A DNA stretch of 64,000 nucleotides from Sarcocystis neurona (lineage: Eukaryota; Apicomplexa; Conoidasida; Eucoccidiorida; Sarcocystidae). This document shows positions 26,101 through 36,678 of the stretch, in pieces (the stretch's first letter is position 1; each line of letters starts with the position of its first letter). The notes under the pieces are model-generated. The model was given only the letters and a program-made list of their open reading frames with translations, was not told where the DNA came from and made no database searches. The stretch is taken from contig KL647289.1 of NCBI GenBank assembly GCA_000727475.1, forward strand, positions 1,010,642 through 1,074,641, read 5' to 3'. The translations under genes were made by a program, and so were the position numbers.

Positions 26101-27298
26101 CACTCGCTGGTTCTTCCCATTCCGCAAAGCCCCTTCTTTGTATTCGGTGCAGGAGTATATTAAGCGGGGTTTAGCCGTTCGTGAGCTCGGCGACTTCGAG
26201 CATGCACATGGTGCAGCCGGTGTTGTCAGTCACACTGGTGGGGGCTGTCCGCCGATTTCAACTCGTGCGGGTGTAGCAGCAGAACGGATCCATCACGCTC
26301 CACTGACGCATGTCGAAACTGCATCTAAATTCTCCAGGACAGATCTCCTCCACGAGAGGGTTTCATTTTCTGGCGATGCTGCTGGAGGTCGCGTGCGTCG
26401 ACCGATTTGGGCGAGTGCGTCCTCCCCGGTGTCAGGAAATCCCGTCTCGCCGGCTCTTTACGCCGCTGCCATTCTGCCGCCAGTTGTCTTCCACTGGCTG
26501 CGTTTGCTGCCTGGGCACCAGCAGCGTCTTCAGATAAGGCAGGGGAGAAGGCAGACGGACACATCTGTCGAAAACACCTTAAAATGCCGTCAAAATATAT
26601 CTGCCGATCCTGGAGTGCACGGGTTGAGCAGCAGCTGGACTAACAGGTCTCTTGATGTTCCCGCGGAAGCCCTTGTGGTGGAGCGAGGTTTGGGTCCGGC
26701 GTTCGCACGCGCGCTAGTAGAAGCTCGTGATTTGCTTGAACGCATACGCTGCGTGGATGAGGATTTTGCGAAGGCGTGCCCGCCTCCGACCGGCCCTGAA
26801 GCTTGTACTCTCACCGCTCACTGTCGTCGCGATGAACGACCGACACGCCAGCTCGCTCGTGTCACCTCTCCTTTTCCTGATGGAAACCAGTGTTGTGCAG
26901 AGTTCCCACTTGATCGTGGGACATGGGGGCCGGTGCCTTCTAACGAACAGGAGCTCGTGCAGAATAATGTGAAAGACCAGCGACATTACCTTCAAGACAC
27001 AGGCGCACTATTCAGCGCCGGGGCGAATTGCCGAAGACACGACGCTGACTATCCGCATGTACAGCGGCGACCACCAGAGCTAGCTAAAGGGCTCCGCTCT
27101 CTTGTCACAGCTCCACGTGTGACCCAATACTCCTCGTGCGCCGGAGAGTTCTCCGCAGCGCCTGACGTTCCGTCAGCAGACTCTTCTTCTGCCCGAATTT
27201 TAGGTGAAGACTCTCCAGAGTCTACGGGATACCTCCTTTCTGCTGCAGAATCTGCAGCTCCTGCGTCTTCTTCCCTGAGCCCGGGTACGGTTTTGTGA
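14113..27298 (+). CDS. Divergent XRN-family 5'-3' exoribonuclease, 10 exons, about 1932 aa
   Basis: Processive 5'-3' RNA exonuclease family. Exons: 14113-14406, 15630-16701, 17715-17820, 18438-18904, 19686-20001, 21654-22071, 22636-23217, 23696-24367, 24845-25472, 26055-27298. Every junction phase agrees. XRN landmarks appear in order: GIPGLHKW and LLFDLNQLLH (D91); FALDGVPPLAK (D225); LLIPGTRFMDKVEEACRRF; SHGEGELKLVDWL (E502, E504); VGGDGDLLVQAL (D613, D615); NDFALLCLLNGNDYLP (D718, D729); FNVEFFSAFLEEL; and, across the last junction, EYLRGLLWNMQMYVSG then RWFFPFRKAP. The metal-binding acidic set therefore looks intact. Oddities are a hydrophobic N-terminus (MVLLQAFLLFGALFLYC) ahead of a 50-residue extension, a 230-residue acidic insertion in exon 2, and a dsRBM-like segment around residues 806-991. 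The exon 8 end is the least certain: a donor near 24211 is an alternative. The C-terminal 350 residues are low complexity. Confidence 0.85.
20693..20707. repeat. (TA)n microsatellite in an XRN intron
   Basis: Uninterrupted atatatatatatata run within the 20002-21653 intron. A second run (TA, 19 bp) lies in the same intron at 21134-21152. Confidence 0.9.
21134..21152. repeat. (TA)n microsatellite in an XRN intron
   Basis: Nineteen bases of uninterrupted TA alternation inside the long 20002-21653 intron. Confidence 0.9.
23373..23388. repeat. (AG)n microsatellite in an XRN intron
   Basis: Eight AG units in the intron between 23218 and 23695. Confidence 0.9.
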
Positions 27299-28262
27299 AC
27301 TGTTGTTCTCACCTCTGTGCTGTAGCCAGACGTGTTGGGTTGGGATGGACTTGTATGGCGCATATCTTTAAGAAGTGCGTAGGGGTATATATTATTACGC
27401 GTGCACGATCCGTGTGTGTAAATACACGGCTTGAAGTTTTCCTTTCACGTTTGTGTCGCTGACACTACGGGCAGTGACGCACGCGTGCTCCGCTGCGGAC
27501 TTGGCTTTTTCTGTCAAGCCAACGTAGTTGGTGTTACAGTCCGTGTAGGTGGAAAGCGTTGAGGGGCTCCACTGGCAGACTCTACCTCCTCTTTCTCTGT
27601 CACCTCCTGGATCAGAGCATACTCGTAGTCTGTCAAAGCAGCTGCTCTTCTCTTGCTGCGACACGAAGTACAATAATCTGTAGAAGCTCACTGGTTGACA
27701 TTAAAAAGTATTCGCGACTTAGTGTCTCTATAAGTGGCGCACAAACGGCCGTAGTTCCCAACCACGTGCGTCCGTCTTCTGCAGCTTACGTAACAGTGTC
27801 GCTCTGCTCTGGATCACTTTATAACCACTAATCCGGCTCGCTGTGAAAGGCTCATGAAAGTGTCTACGGATCTACGGAAGTAGAAGATGGCATCTAGTCG
27901 AGACGTGCGCGCTCAGTGACTCCTGTGATTCCTCTTTCGGGCGTCTGGTGTACTCACCCACAAGGGCATACGTAGTTGCATATGAAGCTTGTATTGTGTG
28001 TGTATATGTATATGTCTACATGTATGTCTGTATACGTGTGTACTAGTGATGTAGACACGCGTAAACGTGCATATATATGTACGTGTGTATACGTGCGCTT
28101 CAATGTATGATGCTGTCTGCGTGGTGAGTGTAGAACTAAATTTTTCTGCAAAGGCATTTGCTGTGTAGCGGCTGCCCCTGCCTCTCAGGCCACATTCTTT
28201 CCGCGTCGCTCCTACTGGCGCGCGCTGCCGCGTCTGTGTCAGCGCCGTATGCCGTGGCGGAA
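27299..28262. other. Intergenic or UTR stretch with TG/TA-rich tract
   Basis: Separates the XRN-like gene from the next + strand gene. It holds a degenerate tgtatatg/catatatgtacgtgtg tract at about 27995-28090 and no convincing reading frame. The frame of the next gene is open back to 28158 without an ATG. Confidence 0.5.
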
Positions 28263-30878
28263 ATGCCTCTGCTGGAGACACGGCACAGCTGCGGCAGCGA
28301 AAAATTCACCACCGGCATCCGCAGACCCGGTGGGGTCCAAATCAGTGCAAACGAGTCGAACTCACGCTGCGCCACTATTCCCTTCACGAACGGGGCCAGA
28401 GTTGGGAAGGGCACGGGCGGCTTTGCGTGCACTGCTGAGAGCACCGGTCAGAGTCAAGCTACACGTGCCCCACGTAGCTTTTGTTTTCGTAACAGAGGTA
28501 CTACACTCACAAATGAGCCTGCAGCGCAGGGGTTATGGATGAGCACGACGACACATGCAAATGCATTCAACTTATACCCAGTAGCCGTCCCGCAGCAGCG
28601 CAAAGGGATGAACGCGTCGCGGCATCCATATACGCTCGAAGATCTCTTTCTTCTGTACACGGACGAGAAGCAAGACACATTTTTTGATTCACTGTCATTG
28701 TTGAGTAGATCTTCTGGAAGCGTCTGGACGTGCATGTGGTTACGGGATAGCGGTGGGCGCTCGGGAGGGCATAACAATTCGTTTCTCTCTTGGACAAGGC
28801 GCGGAGCGTGGAGCTCTCGTTCTGCGACTGCTCACACCGCCGACAAGGTCCACAGGAGAATAGTGATCGGAAATTACGCTACCCGGGTGGAAGCCCCTTT
28901 CTCGCACTCTGTAGCAGAATGCGAGGGGAAGTGCAGATTCACAGGCGCGACCCAAAAAATCCAGGAACCGGAGAAGAGGACTCTGGGACGGCGTCCGGCT
29001 GCTGTCCGTGCAGCACCCATCTGGCGTCTCCGTTCAGCTGCTCCTTGCGTTACCAGCATTGCAGAAGAAGAGGTACCTCTCTTTTCGCTCATTCGAATGA
29101 ATACTTCGTGGACTAAATCGATGTTGTCTTCGATTTCGGGACGTGCAACGGATGTACGAAGGCACAACAAGCAGGCAAACGGACAGCAGCGGGCTCCGGT
29201 GCCGAACACGGCGGACTTCTGTACTCTACGGAAGAGTGAGCCGCCGCCGGCGTATCTGCAAGCACACTTGGAGGGTGCAGGGCAGCATCAGACTGTCTGT
29301 AAATTGCAAACAGGACAGGATCTGGGCCAGGAGCTGCAGCAGGCTTTGTTTGAGCAGGTGCAGGAGGAAGTTGTGGCACCAGGTAAGGCGGCAAACAGTC
29401 TGAAGCATTTATCCGTAGCGCAGCAGCATTTCTTTCCTGAAGAACAGAGCCTCCACCCGCAACAGCAAGTACAGTGCACCACCGGGGTGAATGTGGAAAG
29501 GGCTCTGCCGCGACAGCTGCAACAGCCGTTCGATGGTACTCCTGCGCAGCAAGATCAACAGATGCGACGCTTGAGCGGGCGGATGCAAGGCTGCGGAGAG
29601 GTGTTGCAGACACGCCACTGCGTAACAGCGCGCGTGTACCCAGCAATAGAGGAACAGCCCACGCGGCCTCCTGGGCACGACCGACACGCGTCACACAACC
29701 GACTGCTTCGCTCTTCCCTAAACGCTTCCCACTCTGCGTTACGTACGGGCAGCACTGCCGTCTTCACTGCATCTCGTCCGCCTGGTGTTCTAGTTTCTCT
29801 CGATAACAAGAGAGACATGGTTGATCCATCAATAAAGGTGTGTCGCGGCCTCAGTGCACACGGTAACTCACTAATTTGGAGGTGCTCGTCCTTTTCAACG
29901 GCACTGCTCTCAAGCCACCCTCTGGATCTTCACGTGCGCGATGCTCCATGTTCCGCAGGCTTGTACGCCAGAAGTATGAGTAGAGTAGTGATGAAAGACT
30001 CGAGCCACCTCTGCGGGGGCAACCACGGAAACCGGAGACAGACTCGTGTCTACTGCGGCAACCGTTCCGCGTCCTCTTCACTCCAGAATCAAAGCGCCCA
30101 TAATGGCACCGTTTTTTCCTTGTTTTATTCAGGTGATATTGTAGGCGTGCCGAGCGCTTCGGAGTCTGATGGGAGCTCTGTTGTGCCTGCCGTCACATTT
30201 CCCAAGAAGTGTAGTGTTCCGCCCCTGGACGGGTCAAGCAGTTGCACCACCCGTTATGTGGCCTCAACCCTGGTTCGAGACTTCTCCCTCGCAAGCGACG
30301 ATAGAACGCCGCTGCAGGGCACACTAAAGAAACAGCAGGCAGCAGCAGGATACCCATTCGTGTCTGGCAGCCTGCCCTGCTCAGCGGCAGGGAGCGCAGC
30401 CGGCTGGCGTTTTCCAGCGCACATGTTCGCTAAGCTGTCATTACCAGGTCCCAGCTTTTGCCAGTGGTGCTGTGAAAGATACACCTGCTGCGGGACTGCA
30501 GGAACGCATGTTTCGTGTGCGGCATGCGGAAATAGAAACATGCGGTCATTGTCCAGAAGTGCACACCACAAAAAATCCTGCGCTTCGTTGCGCCTCGTTG
30601 AAGCCGGCTGTCACACAGTCGATGCAACGCGCACCTTTCTCCTTACCAACGTCGTCAAGTCTCCAAATACCCCTCTTCTGCAAGCTGCCTGCAGGGACAG
30701 CACTGGCACAAGGCAAAGCTCGACCCCGTCGTGCACTCGTACTTGTTTCAACATGCATCAAGCGCGTAGCGGCTACTCGCTTACTGCAACAGCAAGAGCC
30801 GTAGGTGCAGCAGCCTGTCTCCAGCTGTGCTTTTCCTCTCCCCGCTGCGTCGGGAGAAGAACGTTGTGCGCCCCGTAA
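28263..30878 (+). CDS. Large low-complexity protein with an eIF4E-binding-type motif (hypothetical)
   Basis: No family recognised overall. One open frame of 871 codons runs from the ATG at 28263 to a TAA at 30876. It is rich in S, R, Q, A, T and C. Residues 121-131 read HPYTLEDLFLL. Y123-F129 fit the canonical eIF4E-binding consensus Y-x4-L-hydrophobic, and a following SGSVWTCMW (W154, W159) resembles the second region of 4E-T/Cup-like proteins; this is inference. Residues about 370-470 are glutamine-rich. Near the C-terminus is a cysteine cluster (FCQWCCERYTCC then CAACG) that could bind zinc. The final stop lies inside a good donor (CCCC followed by GTAAGC at 30875), so the protein may continue in unseen exons. 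It lies about 1 kb downstream of, and parallel to, the XRN-like gene. Confidence 0.6.
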   Translation: MPLLETRHSCGSEKFTTGIRRPGGVQISANESNSRCATIPFTNGARVGKGTGGFACTAESTGQSQATRAPRSFCFRNRGTTLTNEPAAQGLWMSTTTHANAFNLYPVAVPQQRKGMNASRHPYTLEDLFLLYTDEKQDTFFDSLSLLSRSSGSVWTCMWLRDSGGRSGGHNNSFLSWTRRGAWSSRSATAHTADKVHRRIVIGNYATRVEAPFSHSVAECEGKCRFTGATQKIQEPEKRTLGRRPAAVRAAPIWRLRSAAPCVTSIAEEEVPLFSLIRMNTSWTKSMLSSISGRATDVRRHNKQANGQQRAPVPNTADFCTLRKSEPPPAYLQAHLEGAGQHQTVCKLQTGQDLGQELQQALFEQVQEEVVAPGKAANSLKHLSVAQQHFFPEEQSLHPQQQVQCTTGVNVERALPRQLQQPFDGTPAQQDQQMRRLSGRMQGCGEVLQTRHCVTARVYPAIEEQPTRPPGHDRHASHNRLLRSSLNASHSALRTGSTAVFTASRPPGVLVSLDNKRDMVDPSIKVCRGLSAHGNSLIWRCSSFSTALLSSHPLDLHVRDAPCSAGLYARSMSRVVMKDSSHLCGGNHGNRRQTRVYCGNRSASSSLQNQSAHNGTVFSLFYSGDIVGVPSASESDGSSVVPAVTFPKKCSVPPLDGSSSCTTRYVASTLVRDFSLASDDRTPLQGTLKKQQAAAGYPFVSGSLPCSAAGSAAGWRFPAHMFAKLSLPGPSFCQWCCERYTCCGTAGTHVSCAACGNRNMRSLSRSAHHKKSCASLRLVEAGCHTVDATRTFLLTNVVKSPNTPLLQAACRDSTGTRQSSTPSCTRTCFNMHQARSGYSLTATARAVGAAACLQLCFSSPRCVGRRTLCAP

Positions 30879-33800
30879 GCGTCAGTCTTTCGTATAGCAA
30901 CCTGCGTACAGTCTGCTGATGCCGCGTACCATCTTCATCGTACATTGACCGACGGCTGTAGTAAGAGCCACGGACCAATAGATCAACTGTCGGAACGGAA
31001 GCAGGTACCTCCGCGCTACGTGTTGTCGGCCAAATTGAAAAGACTGCAAACTGCCTGGTCTGTACTGCACTGCTGTAAAACACTGCGCAAATGAAGATGT
31101 TGCCTACAGCTCACACCGGTACGAAGCGAACGAATCTTCGCTGTGGAGTTGTAGAAGCAAGCGTAATCTTCGCAGTCAGCTTTTTGTACGTGTCCGTTCA
31201 CTGGGGTCACTACTTGCGCGCCCCGGTGTGCATCGGACCGCATCGTGCGTGCCTTCGCACTACGGCAAGCTATTCACACCCCATGGGTACGATGTTCACG
31301 CATGTGCGGCGTGACGGAATGGCAACTTGTTTCTCCAGGTAGAAGTCAGTTGCGGGTGTGATGCATATTCATTACACGTACGTGCTGCGTGGCCCACACG
31401 GGATGTGCAAGTGGCCATGGTTGCATGTGCTGTACAGTTGATATGGCAGGGAAAGGAGTCTACGAAAGTTGTCCGTTAGGCGCTGAGACTTTCGGTCAGG
31501 CCTAGCGTGGACAGGCGCATTTCGAGAGATCCGTCATGCTGCGCAGAGACAGCGCAGGCGTTCAAACCCTTCTGTCTGGACGGCGTTTGGCTGACTCTGC
31601 CTAACGCTCTGATCAGCTGTGTAGTTAGTCTAATTTCCTTGTGCGCGCGTAGCGTAGTCACGCGTACCTTATGGCACGTTGTAGTGTGGCTCTTCCTGAT
31701 TCCGGATTTCATTGTAAATAAGACAAACTACCCCTCGTACACCACGTTCTAATCCTACTGTTTCAACGTGTAATGTATATGTGGTGAAAGCTGGCACTAT
31801 TGCGACTGTCGTCTAACCCTTTCGAAAAGTGGACGATTTTTGTTTTGTTCGTTTTTTTCACACGGCACTACTTAGCGGTACTTACTGCCTTTGTGTCGCT
31901 CGAGCGTAAAGCTTTTGGGTTTTTCCACGCTGTGAAACACGTTGCGAATTATGAACTTGCTTATCTTTCCACTCTCCCTCGCATCAACAGGTGTTCTCTC
32001 TCTCGGATTAGTCCATTTTAAAACTATCTGTTTCTAGCGTGTACGACGCTTGAATCTCCTGACAGCGACCGTGTGCTACCTAGCGACAGGCAGCACAAGC
32101 CGCTGTTGATATCGGCACAGTGCTCAGTACCAGTGTACCTGGAGTAGTGGCTGTCAGTTTAGTGGTTTGCCTCATGCCGTGCGTCTGAGAGCATGGTTCC
32201 CACGAAGACGGACGGTGGCCAATGCGCATTTTGGGAGGCCAAAGTCATAGCAGTACACTTTGTGGCACTGCCCTATACACGCAGCACAGCGTTCCTCACT
32301 ACACTTTCGTACGAATTTTTGCCAGTTGTCGTGTGGTATATCGAAGGAGATGCAAATCATCCTGATGAATAAAAACCAGTAAGACAAGCTGCGCAGGCAT
32401 CATACCCCCGGCGCCCACCAGAGAGTAAACTGCAGGGTCTATGCAGCGCCGGGCCCCTGTCGATGCGGAGCGGCCTCGCCCACTGTCCTGCCGGGTGCAA
32501 GCCGATCATAGTTCATAAGCGTTTCTGGCCTCTGAAGTAAATTGGTGCGGGGTAAATAGCCATAAACAGAATGCCGCGTCTCCAGTAGTTACGTTACGCA
32601 CGAGCGCAAAACCATCGTAGCTTTGTCTGCTCTTGCAGTTTCAGAAATTATGCCACTACGCGCTAACCACGCATGCGCGAAAACCAGGTACTGCAAGATT
32701 TCAACGGAACGAAACACGACGACATGCTGTATTAGTCCCCCTTAGAGAGTCGGGTGCTTGTCTGCGCTTGCAGAAACAGCGTTCCGCTATTCTCTGGTGT
32801 AGCCCCTGCAGGTCGAGTGCACGAATACGAACCGTGAACGTCAAACTCTGACAAAGGAATGTGAAGCGTTGTCTACACCACTACACAGTATTTTTTTTCG
32901 GTTTTCCTGAGCGAGTACACACTTGTGACGGAAATGATTTCTGGAGCTTCTAGAACATTGCTATGGCGTCTTTCCGTTGCAAGCTGGGAAAAACTCCCGC
33001 CAAAAGGTAACATGCCAAGCAGTGCGGGGAAGCGTATTTGCTGGATCAGCCACTACACGTGGAAAGAGCCCAGATGGCCCGTGTTCTCCTAGTCCAACGT
33101 CAGTAGCGTTGTGTGCACTGGTGAGAAAACTGCCTCTTTTCCTCGCAATGGCAGGAGCATGGAGAATCTGGCGAAAAGCGCGTATTCTCATACACTTAAG
33201 CATTTCACTCGTACTACGGGTATTTCTCGCCTTTCGTTGAATGTTCAGCTGCATTGCTGGGGTTCCGAGTGATCCGTGAGCATGCGCCACCACACAATGC
33301 CTTTTGGAAAACTTGGAACTACAGACGCATTGCATTGGGACACGTGGCTCGATATGCGGTGGCTGTGAATGCGGTGAGAGATCACATGTGTTACGAAGCG
33401 ACGCTGCGTGCGTGTGTCGCAGGCAGACAATGTTCTGTGTTGGATAAATGTGATTCCAGAGACTGCAGTCCAGCTGTATACGATGCTGCTAAAGATGCCC
33501 CCTCCAAGTTTGCATTCCGTGATCGGCTGAACAGCGCATTCTGTGTAGCTTTCTAAGGCACCGAGTCTGTTTAGTTGGCGCTGCGCGGACAACTTTCGCA
33601 TGCATGCTTATGTGTGGAGTATACGCGTGGAACAATTGCTGTGACGTTGCGTTACCACTGCTGGATATATCCTTTGAAAGTCATCCCGTTCAAAGGCGCG
33701 AAAAATATTCATTTCACGTCGCACCACTTATCCTAGTGATAAGCGATGGAAGTAGTGTTGACGTGAATTGCTTGCAGCATACACTGCCAGAAAAAGCAAT

Positions 33801-36678
33801 TCTGCTGCGCCAAGGGCTCTGATCACTCTTGCGTGCCACACTTTCTCTAGCACTCGACAAACGTGTGAGCACTCTAGAAACGCCCCTTGGTATGTGCAGA
33901 AAGAGAACGCGGATACGCACCTTCATATGCCGTAACTGACTACGTGTGCATGTAACATACGTTTGAAGAGTATTGCCCGTAGTTGATGTACGGCCTAAAT
34001 CGGGGGCAGAGATGTTCTTCCTTGTGTATAGAGTGATATTGTGCCTGTATTCTTTTTACGACGCGGCAGCGGCAGCAAGAACAGATGGCGAAGGGTGCCG
34101 TGGACGTCCAAACGAGGCGACTTAATTGCTGTGTGCACGAAAGCTTTTCACGGCGGTTGTATACCAAGTGTTCGAGCTAAAGTGCATTCACAGCGTCCGT
34201 AGATCGTCTAGCAGGTGATCACTCTTCCGCTCTCCGCTCACTCGTTCAAAGAAGTGAGCCGCAACGGCCCGTACATGAGTGCCCCTTTTCTTCTCCAGGT
34301 GGGACAGGTGGGTATCTCGGAATAACATACGTCGAACACGTCCACAAATGTGACCACCAGAGTCGATATCTGGGCGGAAAAGGAAACTACGCGTCAAGTG
34401 GAAAACTGGTACGCAGTACCAGCCATGAGAACTCGGCGCTAGCTGCACGTACGCTAGGTGCGAAGCGCTTCGAAGGGTGCACTCTCCCGATATTAATGTT
34501 CGTTTCTCGAAATACGCAGTTGAGTGGAAAGCTTTCATTATTGTCCACACTTGCGCCTACGTTGTGTTTCGTAGAGGTGGAAATTCCTTGTGTCCGTAGC
34601 ATTCACGGGAGAAGTCATGCGCGGGCGCGGAACGCTCTACAGGAGCCTCTTCACATTGTACGAATTACACGAGGGTCGGCACCACCACGGACGCACTGTA
34701 AGGAGAAGTGGTTCGTTTTTACTGGTAGGCAGTCGTTTGGCTGGCCACGCGTAGGATGCGTCCACGCTTAATATCTCCCAGGAAGGGTGCTTCTTGAATC
34801 AAGACAACCCTACAAAATAGTGTCGAACGGAAAAGGACAGCATGCGAGACGTGACACCCGTGGCAGCCGCCGTACACTGTCATGTGGGAGAAACACGACT
34901 GTGCGATGCTCGAAGAAAGAGCCACTATTTTTGTACGTGGATGACATCAAGTACCATAAAAGTGGATTTACAAACTGGGAAAGATGACGTGTTGATCTAC
35001 AGCCGTGATGCCAGTGCAGCAAGTCCGTTCATGCGACACAACCACGGTTCATGGCGTTCGTTGTCTTGCGGATGTGGCCTAGTGGCCAGTCCTCAGGTGT
35101 GCCGCCGGGCACCTGGAGCACTACACCTGTAGTGGAAACCACTCCCGAATGCGCACAGTATTCACACAGAAAATTACTATTTGAAAATGTATTTGACCAA
35201 AGCTGGGATGAAGCTCGGATGTTTGCCCCCTTCTCCCCATAGATCTCCAAGACCGACTGTTGTGCTCTACATCCCTTCTTGGGAACCCTGCGTTGTGCGT
35301 CCTCCAGCACTGGCTCGAGCCACCTCGCGACAATGAGCGCCCGTCCTGGTTCATTCGTCCTGGTATACCGTAGAATCTGCGCCCTGCACTCGGCCGAGGC
35401 CATGAACATGACCTCGTTCTCCACACACTAACCCACTGAGTGCTTGGTGCAAGGAAGACAGAAAATGTGGCCTGTGTGTGCGCCTTTTCTACCGAATCGC
35501 CCACCCCTGTACGATCAGTTGTCTTAATCTCCTTGTCGTTCCCACGACGCCTCGACTTTCGTCCCTTTCTTGTTTGACTTTTTCCACTTTTAAAGGCCGC
35601 ATTTTTACTTCATGCGTAGTTCTCTCTTTAGTTTGCGGGCGCCGCCGCCGCGCACGCTGCTTCCTTTCCTGAACGGGTGGGTAGCTGCACGTGCTCCTTT
35701 AAGACTGATAATGAAATGATGTCCTGTATTTTTTTTGGCACTTTCTACTGTAGGCGTTTTAACCCTCCATGTGTACGTCGTCTTCCGCGCCTCCTTGGGC
35801 AACTTCGTGGCACGTCCCCGCAAGCCTCTCTACGGTCTACTGTTTTTCTCCCCTTGTGCTGGCACAAGGCCGATTTCCGCTGCCACGATGCAAGTGCAGA
35901 GTTTCAAAGAATTGCTTCGTCTCTCCGCATTCTTTTTCCTAAGTCTGAAAAATCTCAGTTCTCATCGCAACATTCACTTCTTTTTAACGCCTATGTTGGA
36001 TCGCCGTCTGTAACTCCTACGGCACAAGCGAAACCGGCTCGAGTAGGCAGAGTTTTTCCAAGAAAACATCGAGGCTTACTTCTTCGACCTCATCAAATCT
36101 GTGGAGGGGAAGTGCGTTCTGCACTGCTCATCACATAGACAATTTCTGTGCACAGTCCTGGATACGCATAGACTTGATCCGGTGGAGATCTGCTGAGTCT
36201 TCGTAGTTCTGCGGTTTTACGTGGATATACGTGTTTATAATCAACGGCGTAGTAGATATCTAATTGTCCTTGCATCGAACTTTTTCACACCGTAAGGGGC
36301 TATAATTCACGTAACTTACATTCGTAAGTTTCTGCGAGTGAGTGTTATTCTTCGATGGTGCCTGCTGACGGGTCACTTTCGACGCTTCCATAAAACGTCC
36401 ACAACTCCGCCGTCCACGCTCTCGCAAGTGGCCACTGTATTAGGTGTGCACCTCGTGGTGCCATTAGTGCTGCTGCTGGCTTGCTGTAAAACGCGAAGTC
36501 ACCTGCACAGACCACCATCACCACAGTGCTGCATCTGCCTGTAATCGCGGCCGCTGACCCATGGTCACAGAGCCAGCGGCGTTCTCGAACGCTCCGCCTG
36601 CGGAGGCTCGCTTGTGCGCATTGTGCTACGTGTACGTATCCACATATATCTAAATCCACGCATATATTCATATGGAGG
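30879..36678. other. Gene-poor region with one weak coding candidate
   Basis: No long or recognisable reading frame on either strand. Any 3' exons of the preceding gene would lie here; none was identified. The only stretch that reads like protein is at 35877-36196 (+), listed separately. The last 150 bases include a catatatatc/catatattcatatg tract just before the next start codon. Confidence 0.45.
35877..36196 (+). pseudogene. Short coding-like block with an apparent 1-base frame break
   Basis: Two adjoining + strand frames read like one protein. The first runs through DASAEFQRIASSLRILFPKS to ARVGR. The second begins at a T5 run (36053-36057) and continues FQENIEAYFFDLIKSVEG, CVLHCSSHRQFLCTVLDTHR and a TGA at 36194. 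Going from the first to the second needs one base fewer at the T run. This could be a sequencing or assembly slip, a decayed gene, or chance. No family was recognised and no start or splice boundary is certain. Confidence 0.2.

Noticed and set aside
29113..29694. 193-codon minus frame
   Set aside because: Shadow of the Q-rich part of the large + strand exon.
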